Below are positions 34,101 through 45,477 of a stretch of 64,000 bases of DNA, piece after piece (the stretch's first letter is position 1; every line of letters starts with the position of its first letter). A program made the position numbers and the translations under genes. Location: NCBI RefSeq assembly GCF_000350225.1, contig NW_005178519.1, positions 344,714 through 408,713 of the forward strand, given 5' to 3'. Below the pieces are notes generated by a model. It was not told the origin of the DNA and searched no databases. It worked only from the letters and a program-made list of their open reading frames with translations. Source of the stretch: Chondrus crispus (taxonomy: Eukaryota > Rhodophyta > Florideophyceae > Gigartinales > Gigartinaceae).

Positions 34101-35238
34101 GTATGTAAATTGCTAAAGGCAATTTACGGACTCAAGGAGGCCCCTCGCGCATGGAACGAAAAGGTATTCGACTTCCTTATGTCTATCGGCTTTAAGTCAC
34201 TGGAGTCAGACCACGGGAATTTCGTTATGAACGATGGGACTTGCAGAGCTTTTATTTTGGTCTACGTTCATATTTTTTGTCATAATGGCACAGCACCTCG
34301 ACATGATAGTCCAGATTAAGAATCAGTTGTCACTGGAATTTGAGATGAAGGCCATGGGAGAAATCGGACACTTTCTTAGATTGAATACCAGTGGAAATAG
34401 AGGGCATCGAACAATACCTATTTCGTAGTCGCACTATGTGCAACACATATCGAAAAGTTTTAGAGGGTTGAATCTAAACAAATGGCCACACTTCTGAACA
34501 AAAGCACCTCGCTCACTAAACCGAATTTTGTAAACTTCGATGCTGCACTGACCGCGAGATACCAGCAACTTTTGGGATCCGTGATGTATGCGATGCTTGG
34601 GAGAAGAGGCGACATGTGGCATGCAGTAGGGGTCCTGAGCCGTTTCATGTTTAGCCCTGACCACTCCCATTGGCCTGTAGTCAAGAGATTGCTACGTTAT
34701 TTCATAGGGACCACGGATATGATTCTTGTTCTTGGTGGCACTATCTCAGCTCATGAGGAAAAAGAAATTAGGCCTGTTGGGTTCTACGATTCGGACTGGG
34801 GTTCGGATAAGAGCGACAGACGCTCAACAACCGGAAACATGTTTCAGGTTAATAGTTCAACAGTGAGTTGGCAGACCAAAAAGCAGCCCACAGTTGCATT
34901 ATCGACGGTAAAAGCCGAGTATATATCACTGCTTTCTGCAGGTAAGGAGTGCATTTTGCTTCAACTTCTTCTTCATGAGCTTGGTTTTCCGCAGGGTGAC
35001 GCATCTGTTATTTGGGAAGATAAACAGGGTTTCATAGCGTTGGCCAACAACTCAAAGTTTCATGAACGTTCCAAGCATATTGATGTGAAGCCACCACTTT
35101 GTTCATCAGCACATCGCCGACAGTGTCGTGAAGATAGAGTATATAGAATCAGAGAGGATACCTGCTGATGGTCTGACTAAGGCCTTGAGTTGCAAAAAGC
35201 ATGAACAGTTCATTAAGGCGTTCGGTCTTCAAATGTAA
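31191..35238 (+). pseudogene. Copia-2 gag-pol, broken
   Basis: Gag of the UBN2 type (KLDGNNFHVWKQCITLVLQE, 31230). Zinc knuckle CSYCGRLGY-stop-KRDC (31930-31975), in which the His of the CCHC is Tyr and the next codon is TAG. Protease VDSKAS (32155, Gly of DSGAS lost). Integrase with CSSCVKGKQH, HSDISGP, TENGGEY and NRTVVEMAR (32650-33300). Reverse transcriptase piece CKLLKAIYGLKEAPRAWN (34110). RNase H piece with LSTVKAEYI and HERSKHIDV (34482-35130), ending ADGLTKALSCKKHEQF. More than ten breaks. Confidence 0.88.
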
Positions 35239-35280
35239 GGAAGCTGCTGAAAAAAGTATTGCATCTGTCACGAGGGGAGG

Positions 35281-35657
35281 TGTTTGAAACTGTCTCCGTC
35301 TGAAACAAAAGAGGAGGAAATACACTGCTCACATGGAATCCACAAAAGTGAGTGGATATGGATAATGAGGCTTGCAATTATGGAGATCGAAATATGACAA
35401 TTGAGGGCTGATGTCAGATACATGGTGTATGCGCCAAATGCAGTACCATTTGAGAGGCCATCGATTTTGCTTTATCATGAAGCACCTAGCTGAAACATTA
35501 GGAACAGAGTAGCTCTGCAGTATCGATGTAAATAGGGGTGGTTGCGGATAGTTGTCAACTGAAATGAAGACACACGACACACTACTCTTCAACCTTCCAG
35601 TTTTCTTTCTCATTCTTACTTCTTGTGTCTACTCTATATCTTCCCATAACCTTCTCA
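35281..35657 (+). repeat. Copia-2 3' LTR
   Basis: Begins TGTTTGAAACTGTCTCCG after a purine tract. Its last 230 bp match the 5' copy. Confidence 0.8.
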
Positions 35658-35810
35658 TAGGTCCTTACATACTCTCCAAGCCTCGACCATTCTCTGCTGA
35701 AGAACCTCTTCTACTTCGGAAAATTTGACACACTCGCCCCGAATGCTTCATCTATCACAAATCGGACCGACGACCAGATTCAAGACTACATCCAATCGCT
35801 TGTTTCTCGC

Positions 35811-38800
35811 ATGAGACCTACCACGATCGATCCTAATATCATCGACAAAGCCATCAATGGCTTCTCTGTGCCGATGCACATCGCCGACCCCGACGCAAGA
35901 ATCAAAAGGTTTTGCCCTGACTCTTTCGATCACCTCGGGAGTTTCAGATGCGACGACTGCCGAGACGAGAATCCGAAGATGAGTGTCAAGCTTCTCACTC
36001 GTAGCATCCAGCCCGCAGTGCTAAAATCCGAAATGCACAAACATGTGCAGTACAAAACCGGTCTCCGAAAGAACGTAAAGTTCTTCATTAAGCTACTAAG
36101 CAAGGTGGCAGAAAATTGCCAGATCAACAGAAAGGACTTTAAACCAGATCCCAGAAGGGCTCCTCACCCGAAAGGCGCCAGAAACGTTACGACCAAGGAC
36201 AAGCAATTCCACGCCGAAAACATTAAAACGGGAAAGCTCCCGCTCTGTCTGTGGCAGGGTCATGGCAGCAAAGTTATTCGACACTACCTCAAAGATCGCA
36301 AGAATTGCCTAAAAGACGGGAAGGATCGCCTCTTTAACGCCCACCGCTCGTCGTGAAACGAAACGGCTTTGCGCATCATATCTTCCGACTACAGCAGCAA
36401 ATCCGCTTTCAGCCCTTTAATTGGCGGCAATTCCGCACGACGATCCGCGCTGATGGCGGTGCCGACGCAAACATTTTGGACCATCGCCTTTTCTCCAACC
36501 TCAAAGAGGCCGATGTCAAATTCAATTTGGAGGAGCTCCCGCGCACTCGCACTTTCAACATGGTCGCCAGTCTGCCGAATGGGCTTCCGACCGCTCTTAT
36601 TTGCACCCGTGCTATTATCGTTGACACTGAGTTCCATATTCGATATGGCTCCACATTAACTTTACGCAGCACTAGCTGGCTCGTCACTGACCAAGCGGTT
36701 AGAGAGCCACTCCTTGGTCACCCGCTCCTCGAGGCGCTCGGATTGAACACACGCGAAATTCTCGCTGCCACTGCTGAGCGTCATGGCGGAGAGGTTGATG
36801 TCGCACCTCTTGCTCAGCTGAACCATCATGGACGCGTGGCCCGAGTTCTAGAGGGTAACCCTCATGCTGACGGCGGCGCCGGTGAGGCAGATCTGGAGGA
36901 GGACGAAGGATGGCTCGATCTAGGTCCTGGGAATAGCACCGTCAAAGCACGGCTCCTTGCCGATAAGCTCTCTGAAGCTCGTTGCAATGGGCTGTCTGAA
37001 CACGGCCTGACCGCTCTACATTCCGTACTCCTCGAGTTCGGTGACGTCATCAAGCTCAAGCTCGACGGTAGAGAACCTACACGAATCGAACTGTTGAAAG
37101 TACGCCTGAAACAATATGCTACGCCCATCCGCGCGAAACAGCGGCGCTATCCGCCAGAGAAGAAGGAGCTTCTGAGGCGCTACGTTCGTGACTTTCTCAA
37201 GCTCTGATTTGCCACAAGTCCACGTCTCCAGAATGGGTTTTAGTCCTCCTAATCGGTCCCGAACGACTTCCAGCAATGTATCGTCTAACCACTGACTACC
37301 GCGCTGGCAACAATGCCACAAACCCGACTTTTTGGCTCATGCCGAACATCGAAGCCGAACTGGCCGAAACACGGGGTTTGAAGGCTTTCGCAGGTATTGA
37401 CTTCTGCAGTGGCTATTGGCAAGCCCCTTTCGATCCGGATAGACAACCGCTTTTCGCATACATGAGACCGGAAGGGATCGCCATGCCTACACGTACGACG
37501 CAATGCGGTTGAAATTCTGCGGCAAACGTTCAGGAGAAAGTGGCACAGTCTTTTCAGGTGCTTCAACAAACTTCAAAATGTGACTCGACGACTTCATAGT
37601 TTTTGCGCCTGAAGAGGAGCACCCGTTGCGCATTCCACGTCGCTTCTCGAAATCTGTTGCTCTCGCCGGCTCATCGTATCGCTCCCAAAGTCTGATTTAT
37701 TCCTGCTAGGTGATCTGGTGCGGCTGTGTTATCGATGCTAATGGAGTCCGCTTCAATCCTGCCAACTTATCTGGCCTCCAAAACTGCGAAGCTCCCCGCA
37801 CTGTCTCCAAACTCTGCGAGTATGCCCATGGGGTCAGCTGGGTGGCCAACAGCGTGCCTAGGTTTGCGAAACGTGTGCTCTCATTGTGGGCCCTCCTTGA
37901 GGCCGCCTACCCCGAAGCAGGAGGTAGTGGAAAAAGAGAGCCATCGAAAAATTACAGCTCGAGCTGCTAGGCTGTAGCGACTCCCACCTCGCCTCTTTAC
38001 CGGGCCTACAAAAGCAATTATGTGTCTCAACACAGCTGGTCCACCGGAACTCCGAAACCGTACTATGTATTCACACAGATGCATCCGATCTTCACTGGGC
38101 TGTTTTTGCAATGCAGCGTGCCCGCAAAGAACTCCTCCAAACAGTAGGAGAGCAAGCGCATGAGACCCTGGCCTTCCTGAGTGGTACTTTCTCAGAACGA
38201 CAGGCTCACTGGTCAACGTACGAAATGGAACCTTTCTCCATTGTTCAAGCATTTGGAAATCTCGACTCCTTGTTCACCTGCGACTCTACTACTCGCATCT
38301 TTACCGACCATTGAAACCCCCTTTTTGCGTTCAACCCCGCCGCCATGGAACCATCGTTCGGTCGACACAAGGTGCTCAAAGTTGCTCGTTGGGCCCTCTA
38401 CCTAACCGCCTTTACGTAACGCGTCGAACACGTCGGAGGGGCGGCCAACACTCGGCCATATACCATGGCCCGATGGATGCACGGGTATCGAAAGCTTCCT
38501 GCTATCCGTGGCGTTTTCTCTGCCCTTTCTATCCATAGCTTGACGCACCGGCTGCCGGAATCCTCTTTCGAGTGGTCCACTCTTTCAGAGCTCAGCACCT
38601 CACAACGCCAGGATCGCGGTTCCGTCCCACCTGCATGCAAAACCAACGCCTTAGGGCTTCTGCCGCTCGATGGAGCAGCGTGGATTCTTACCGACTGCGT
38701 CGATCTCAAGATACGCCTCCTCACCATCGCCCACGCCGGTGAGGTCGGCCACCGAGGCGCTGATTCCACATGGCACAATCTGCGAGTGCACTTCAGCTGG

Positions 38801-39249
38801 TCTGACCAACGCGCAGATGTACGTGCGTTTGTCTCGAACTGCCTTCTTTGTGTGCAGTCGAAAAGCGGTTAAAATATCACGCGCCCGCTAGCCACCACTG
38901 CACACGCCACCAGACCCAACGAAACCATTCACTTTGACTACCTTTTCTTAGGCCAAAGTTCCGCAGACCACAAGTATGTACTCATTGTCAAGTGTGATCT
39001 AATTTCGTATTGCGGGCTCTATCCCACTGCTGCCACCGCGCATCACGCCGAATCAGTTCTCGCCCTGTGGGCTCGCGTCTTCACAAATCTCAAAGTCTGG
39101 GTTTTGGACCCAGGATCGCACTTCAAGAATAAATTCCTTGAGGAGCTCACGTCCAAGCACCGGTCTCATCAACGACTCGTCGTTGCCTACTCTTCTTGGG
39201 CCAATGGGACCGTTGAGAACCTCATGCGCTCCTTGCTTTCCGCTGCCCG
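35811..39249 (+). pseudogene. Gypsy-1 gag-pol, first part (gag to integrase core)
   Basis: Gag frame 35811-36356 (NPKMSVKLLTRSIQPAVL is shared with Gypsy-2). Protease-like ADGGADANILDHRLFSNL in 36353-37207, then the start of reverse transcriptase. FRLTTDYRAGN-type block, GIDFCSGYWQAPF (37410) and LDDFIVFAPEEEHP (37584), just after a TGA where Trp is expected. RNase H remnants. Integrase with an HHCC finger (HAGEVGH ... CLLCVQ, 38730-38855), one stop at 38870, then HFDYLF, VLDPGSHFKN and NGTVENLMRSLLSAAR, cut at 39249. Close to intact in several domains, but frames shift between them. Confidence 0.85.
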
Positions 39250-39669
39250 TGTGGTATAACTACCTTCAACCCGACCACATAGAATGCAGGAGGTCTGAGG
39301 TGTGGGAGCGCTCGCTAGTTAGATACCCACGCGAGGTAGTTACCGTACGGAAAGAACTCGTAAAGAGGAAAGGAACACGTGGCCGGTGACGCTCAGCCGG
39401 TCGGAGTTGCTATAATCGAACGGCCGGTCACGGGTTAGAAGCCCGAGCTAAAGGGAAAACCGGAACGGAGTTAGCAATTAGCCGTAGAGGGATGGGAGGC
39501 AAGTCTGCTTCCTCTTTACTGGGACAGGTAGGTGCTCCTGGTCTTAACCCTTAAGGGCATCTCCATTGGGTCAATGTATTTGATCAAAAAGGCAAATTTG
39601 GCAATTTGATCAATAGTGGTCACCCCCACTGGTGCACAAAAAATGCAAAAATTATAACCGCGACCAAAA

Positions 39670-40740
39670 TTGTGGGGCAAATCGATGCGACTTGCTCCGA
39701 TAGCACCACCTGTTCAGGCCGAAAAAGTATCCAAGTGCGATCGTGGCATTGGACAATTTTTTGGCGGCAACGCCAAAGACAGCGAACACTTTGTTTCCCG
39801 CCTTCCACCCCACCAAGTAGATACCGAGTTTCCTACTTCGAAGAATCATACGCTTCCTCGATCAAGACTATCATTCATGGCTACGTATATCTACGACAAC
39901 GTTTCAGACATCGCGGTATCCAACCAAATAATGGAGAAGAAAACAACAACCCGAAGAGCCAGCTTTACGCCGCCAGAAAACGAGGCTATTTCCAAAGCAT
40001 GGATTGGAACATCCTAGGATCCAATCGTAGGTTCAGAACAAAAGGGAAACGACTTCTTCACTAAGATTCAGCAGATCTACAATTCGAAGTTCAAGCCTGC
40101 AAAACGAGTAGATAGAACGACTGAGTCTGTTCGCACTAGGTGTAAGACTCTTCACATGTAATGCATGCTGTTCTCGAGTTGTCACGCATGTATTTGCCGT
40201 TCCAAGCCTACAGGCGTGGCTCTGGCCGATATGATAAAGGTGTCCACTGCCCTGTATAACGGTGTTCAGATTGATAATATAGCGAACGACAGCGGGAAGC
40301 CATTTAAGTTCGAAATAGCGTGGCGTGTACTTCGACACTACGCTAAGTTTTTATTGGTTCCGAAGACAGCAGATCGACAACTGCCCATGAGCCCACGTCT
40401 ACGTCTCCAGAGAAGTCGGAAAAGAGCGGTTCCAGTATGATGGAAAATGGCGCTGATGTTGACGCCGGCTCAACATTGCACAAGGACAGACCAATGGGAC
40501 GCAAAAGGGCTAAAAGTATGAAGAAGAGGGAGGAAGAGACAAATAAGAAGCTTCGCCTTGCTGCGGAGTCGGTCGAAGCGCAGAGGGAGCGCAACAAGGC
40601 GCTCAAAAGGCACTATGAAATCATGCTATTTACTCAAGCATCGGCTGGTTGTGACAACAACGATGCAGCAGAGTACTTCGGCATCATGCACGCACGCGCG
40701 CTAAGCGAACATCGCCGCGAAAACACAAATTCCGCACTGA
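39670..40740 (+). pseudogene. Harbinger accessory Myb/SANT-like (NAM-associated) protein, broken
   Basis: FTPPENEAISKAWIGTS-stop-DPIVGSEQKGNDFF (stop at 40015 where CAG is expected), TKIQQIYNSKFKP, a second stop at 40159, FKFEIAWRVLRHYAKF, then after a frameshift near 40400 RPMGRKRAKSMKKREEETNK and EYFGIMHARAL. This matches the SANT-like domain plus the NAM-associated C-terminal region used by Harbinger elements to bring the transposase to DNA. Confidence 0.75.
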
Positions 40741-41159
40741 GTGCCGGAGTCTTTCGGACACAAAAGAAGAGGAAGAAAGCGAAGAAACAAATTCCTTGCC
40801 ACCACAGTAAATTAGCGCTCGCCGTGCAGTTCTCGCATGTATTGGCAAAGTCCGTGGGAACGGAGGCGTGCCGAGTAACGAGGCCGTCTGCCCCTACTCA
40901 GCTGACTTGCGCGGCGATACAGCTATTCCTGTCCGCGCCGTTCCCATTGGTGATTCATTACGAGCTCACGTGTTTTCAAAACTCCCCTTCGTTTCCCATC
41001 AACTTTGCTACTGCGCATATAGCACCAATTGACCCGGGTGGTGGGGTTGTTATCCCTCTTTCCACAGGAGATGCCCACATATGTGGCAGTCCATCCCCAA
41101 CTCTGGCTTCCAGATATACAGTCGCGTCTTCCGTCTCCTCCTTCTCTATTCGATCATTA

Positions 41160-42495
41160 TGTTGTGAAGAATGACACAACACTCCATCACGTACTTCATA
41201 GTTCGAGTGTACCAAATTTTAGATGGGGTGTCCAAAATGCGCTACTTTTCTTTCAACGCCCCAAATTCTCGCTGCGCATCCTTTCGCGCTGCTTCGTGGT
41301 ATTTGGCCAAGAATTTTTCCTTCCTCGTCACTGGATGACTAAAAGTTTGTACGAAGCACGGCCACCTTGGGTACATCCCGTCAGCCAGCCACTACGGTAT
41401 GTTGCGCGTCTCACCAAATATTTGGTACTCGATGTGAAGTAGATATGTGCCGGTGGGCTCGGCCAGGCGAGCCGTTGTGGCGGAGGGAGTCGAATGACGC
41501 AGGGATAGGGGCGAGTTGAAAAGTGGTCCATTTTGGGACGTTATGACGTGATGCCGCGTATCGGCTCACAAATCCGACTCTCCTCTTGAACCGCACCACC
41601 GTCCTGAGAATGGGAGGCTCCCGTTCTCACCCACTGCATAACACATCTGCCGGCATAAACTCTCAATCCTCGACACCAACAAACTTCGTTCCCCCTTTCC
41701 CCCTCTTCACGGCAGTCCGCAATTTTATTTGACATTGTTGAAGCTTCCAGCACATTTATACCATTCACGCATCTTACAGTCCCAAAAACGAGTGCCAGAT
41801 CCACAACTGGTCGTCAGCTATGACCTCAATCGTCAGCGCGGGGCTTCCCCTCTTTCCCTCCGTATTGACCGTGTAGAGATGTAGGACAGTTCTTCTAAAA
41901 CTACTTCGAACAGTCGATGCTCCAAATCATTCCCGGAAGATTTGTGGTCGTTGATCGAGCGAGGAGTTTTTCAAGTGCGGCTCTGTGAGTACGCGACAGT
42001 ACTCTTCCCCAAAACACCCCACCACTCCCTGACAAAATGCTGCAAACAATCTAGCACTGTGGAATCCCCCATTCTGACGTACTCATCTATGCAATCGGCG
42101 GCATACCCGTACGCTAAAACCCTGACCGCAGCCGCACATTTTCGTAGACTTGTAAATCCCAGGCGCTCTGCGCAGTCTCTACGTTGAGTGAAGTAGGGGT
42201 CATAGACTTCCAATGCATGTACAACTCGAGTGAAAACGAAGCGCGAGTGACGAAAACGGCGACGGAACTGTTGGAAATTGTAGACAGGATTGTCAGAAAA
42301 GTAGTCCTGGAAAAGGGGCTTTGATGCTTCAAAACGACCGCGCTCAATGTTTCCTGATCGCCATGGCAGAGAACCGCCGTGTTTCTTTGGTTTCTTTTCA
42401 TCGTTGCTGTCTTCGAGCAACGAAAGGGTTGTTGTATCCATGTGGTCATCGCCCATCTCGTCAATGATACTTACTGTATACCAGATACTGTACAA
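41160..42495 (-). pseudogene. Harbinger transposase, broken
   Basis: N-terminal block intact in 42495-41971: GSLPWRSGNIERGRFEASK, FQDYFSDNPVY, FRRRFRHSRFVFTRVVHALE, RKCAAAVRVLAYGYAADCID. The middle (about 41970-41440) is scrambled. The C-terminal block reads WLADGMYPRWPCFVQTFSHP (41400), EAARKDAQREFGALKEK, a TAG at 41244 where Trp is expected, and a CCVILHN end near 41160. DGMYP holds the second catalytic Asp and REFG follows the third acidic position. Confidence 0.82.
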
Positions 42496-42717
42496 AACTA
42501 CTTAATTTGTGCCATTAACTACTACTAACTTACCACCGTACGGATTACACACGTGCTCCCATGGCCACGACCCATGCCAGGGGTTATACTACGTGTGACC
42601 CGTGAGGTACTACTGCACACGGAGGTGGGTGCGTGTACGCCCGCTCGCTATAGTAGCATCTGTCCCCCGTTCGGTTCTCATCTCCCCGGGGTGGTCGTGC
42701 TACACAATTGTACTACA

Positions 42718-43857
42718 ACCAGCGCCATACTCGCCGAGTTAAAACTCGCCCCGAATGACTGGGCCGCTGTAATAACCGCCATTTGGTCTGCCCTCAATGA
42801 GGCAGACTCGGACGGCTCGGTCGCCGTACAAATGAAGTTGCCTGAAGTCCACTCGAAGTCATGACGGGTATCAACCCGAGACGCCCTGGCCTGCTAATTC
42901 CAACTACTCATGAGCTCACGCTCCGTGCTACCAGCCTCAGCTATAAATATACTGCCCAAGTCATTCACATCACGACAGTCTGCAGTCTGCCCTGAATGAT
43001 ATGCACAAAGACGTCGCCAAATGTACTCGTGGACGGCGTGACCGAGCCATCACCGCACACAACAAGGCCACCAACATTGTACACCCCTCTTTAACCGTTG
43101 GTGATTTCGTACATGTTCGCAAACCCACTGACCGTGGTCACAAACACAGTTTTCGCTGGCATGGCCTTTGTCGTATCACCACAATTCACGGGTCGCTTGT
43201 ATACAGCGTCACTTATCTCCGTGGATGAACGCCGAAACGAGTCCATTGCACATGGTTACGATAATATCGCCACGGCCTCCTCGGCACTCCAGCCTCCTGT
43301 GCGCTCCTGGACCTCGCTGAACGCACTGAGTCGCGGTATGAAGTCATTGATCGCATTCTCGACGTCGGTGAGGCATCTGATGGTCCTTTCGTCCTGGTCC
43401 AGTGCCACGGGCTTCCCAATAGGTGTGATTGGATATGGCGGCTGGTTCAGGAATTAAACAATGATTTACCGGATCTTGTGACTACTTTCCTTACCTCATC
43501 TCAAAAGAAGTCCCACCATCGCACAGAAGTCCAGCGCCCAGCTCGTCATTCTCTGACCCTCGCACTTATCGCAAGCACTCGAGTCATGGGAGCAGTTTGG
43601 CACGCTTCCACTCCCTACAAGACAGTGACCTACATTGGGTTACAAAACTTGTGCCCTACAGTGAGCCCGTGTGCTTCGAACATGTAAGTACCACCTACTC
43701 CGGGCGCGCGCGCCGCGTCAGAGTAGGTGCCCAATTCTCCAATACGGGTGCGCACTTCCGCGCACCCAACCCTTTCGTAGCTGCAGTTGAGTTTTCCGAG
43801 TACAAAGTCCGGCCTCTGAACCCGAGAAGGATCGGACCAAGAGACACATCAAAATAA
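42718..43857 (+). pseudogene. Gypsy-1 pol, second part (integrase C-terminus and chromodomain)
   Basis: Integrase continues AILAELKLAPNDWAAVITAI, then LNDMHKDVAKCTRGRRDRAI and VGDFVHVRKP (integrase tail barrel). After a frameshift near 43230 a chromodomain-like block reads YEVIDRILDVGEASDGPFVL...VQELNNDLPDLV. Chromodomains in Gypsy integrases bind modified histones and guide insertion into heterochromatin. Confidence 0.75.
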
Positions 43858-43860
43858 CAA

Positions 43861-45198
43861 CCACGGCCTAGTTCTGGAACCTCGCCGTCCCAGCACCTCG
43901 ACCACTGTGTCGAACCGACTTGACCGAGCCGAACATGCGGTTGCTGGCTACAGCCCTCCTTAAAAACACAGGGCATTGAAACGGAGCATGTGGTGACTGC
44001 ATGAAAATTGCACAAAGCGAAAATACTGTTTCATTTGACTACTGTATACTGTATCACCGGCAGTCATATGACAAGAATAATTTCAAGGCGATTTGATAAG
44101 GTTGAACCAGTATAACTCGTTAACACATATTTGTGAACCACAAGTACAACTTTAAAAAACAAAATTGTTTGAAATCACAGCACGCTGATACTGAAAACAT
44201 ATCAGAAATTGACATCGAGTCAGCAGCTGCTGATAGAAGAGACACACACCACACTAGAATATCCCGAAGACGAAGAATTTCAACGGTCATTCTCAAAGTC
44301 TATGGAGAAACGGCTCTTGTCAGCGATTCTACAAGTTGAGAAAAAAGATGTAAAAAAGCTTCTTCTTTACGGACAGTTGCTTGCCAGGTGCTACTGGCTG
44401 TTTGTGAGTGACGTGAATGAGCGCCGATGGTCGATTTGTTACAAAGGCTGCGGAGGTCGTATAAAGACCGGGCGCCCTAGAGATGTGTGATGTCTGTATC
44501 TAGCGCGCTGCCGCTTGGTGCTAAGGAGGAAAGTGTCGCGTTTGAGTCTTAAGAAAGTCATGAATACGTAGCGAGCTGGCCTACACTCGGCGCGCAGTGC
44601 CTTTAGGTCGTTTTTTGTTCTAATTCTAGATTAGCTCTTAACAAAATAGTAGCCAAAGTTGAGCAGGGTACGGCTACAGTAACCTGTTCAAGGGCCCTAC
44701 TCTACTACGGGGTAAAATAGCTGTACCGTCACTATAGGAAGTAAACCAATTCATTCACACCTCCCTTTACTCCCACCCCTTCTTTTTTGTTCGATTCTTA
44801 GTAATTCTCCGCTATACTGGGTGGCATTAGCCATCTAGCTCAAGTGAGCCCACAGATGGATCGATATGGAGCTGTAGAGCGTAGGCAGCACCCAACGATC
44901 ATTGCATTCTGACAAGGTGTAAATACGAATGGAAATGTCTTTTCAATAAAGGGAAATAAATGAAATCTTCTGGGGAGGAAGTACATGTGTATAGTGCACA
45001 GTGGTTCTATTTATAGTTGTTAGTGAGTCGGTGGGGAGATGAAAATCTTACAATAGGGGGACGTCCGTCTCGTAAAGACGGATACGGCCCAAGGGACAAC
45101 ATCAATAAGCCTTCCACGAGAATGTTATCGGAAAAGCGGCAGGAGTAAAACGCTGCTCAGATTTAAAGTCCCACCTCTTTATAAAACGCATACACGCA
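43861..45198. other. Intergenic between Gypsy-1 and Gypsy-2
   Basis: Contains only the small open frame at 44209-44490. No other feature recognised. Confidence 0.4.
44209..44490 (+). CDS. Hypothetical 93-residue protein
   Basis: Starts MTSSQQLLIEETHTTLEY, with an acidic N-terminal half, a helical middle (MEKRLLSAILQVEKKDVKKL) and CYKGCGGRIKTGRPRDV at the end. No family recognised. It sits alone between two Gypsy elements and may be a remnant of an older gene. Confidence 0.25.
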   Translation: MTSSQQLLIEETHTTLEYPEDEEFQRSFSKSMEKRLLSAILQVEKKDVKKLLLYGQLLARCYWLFVSDVNERRWSICYKGCGGRIKTGRPRDV

Positions 45199-45436
45199 TG
45201 TAGCAGTCTGCTGTCTGCTGCCATTTTGGGGTGCACGTTTGGAATTTGTCTATTGCCAAAGTCTGTACCTACCAGCCCCCTACGGCTCCATCCCCGGGAC
45301 TGATAGGGTACCCGTCTTAGTATAAGAGATAGAGACCCAGTGCAGTTCAGTAAAAAAAGAGCATCAGCCTCTCCTTTTTTCTCATCTGAGCAGGAGCCTT
45401 CGCAGAGCCCCAGATAGCACTCCGCGAGTGCTAGCA
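45199..45436 (+). repeat. Gypsy-2 5' LTR
   Basis: From TGTAGCAGTCTGCTGTC to GAGTGCTAGCA. A TATA-like TAGTATAAGAG lies in the middle. Similarity to the 3' copy is about 90% by eye. Confidence 0.9.
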
Positions 45437-45477
45437 ATAGTGATCACATCAGCTTTTCTCTCGGTCGACGCTTGACC

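Larger units (their letters stand above)
30925..35657 (+). mobile_element. Copia-2 LTR retrotransposon, decayed
   Basis: Two LTR copies (recognisable at about 30925-31162 and 35281-35657, roughly three quarters identical by eye) flank a Copia-order gag-pol full of stops and frameshifts. The purine tract GAGGGGAGG precedes the 3' LTR start TGTTTGAAAC. The 5' LTR seems to have lost its first part. Unlike Copia-1, it looks like a Tnt1-like Copia. Its right end abuts Gypsy-1 gag sequence. Confidence 0.85.
39555..42540. mobile_element. PIF/Harbinger DNA transposon, decayed, nested in the LTR-like repeat
   Basis: Carries the two genes typical of plant-type Harbinger elements in opposite orientation: a Myb/SANT-like DNA-binding protein (+) and a DDE transposase (-). 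The left end GGGCATCTCCATTGGG follows a TTAA and resembles known Harbinger ends. The matching right end was not found, so the right border is approximate. Confidence 0.75.
39250..42717 (+). repeat. Second copy of the LTR-like repeat, split by a Harbinger transposon, inserted in Gypsy-1 integrase
   Basis: The left half (39250-39553) matches the start of 24343-24913 and the right half (about 42545-42717) matches its end. Gypsy-1 integrase reads NLMRSLLSAAR before it and AILAELKLAPNDWAAVITAIW directly after it, so the whole block is an insertion. No target duplication is visible. Confidence 0.75.
35660..43860 (+). mobile_element. Gypsy-1 chromodomain LTR retrotransposon, interrupted
   Basis: Gag, protease, reverse transcriptase, RNase H, integrase and chromodomain in Gypsy order, split at 39249/42718 by a 3468-bp insertion. 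Neither LTR was found. The left end abuts the Copia-2 3' LTR, which suggests Copia-2 inserted here or deletion removed the 5' end. Confidence 0.8.
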
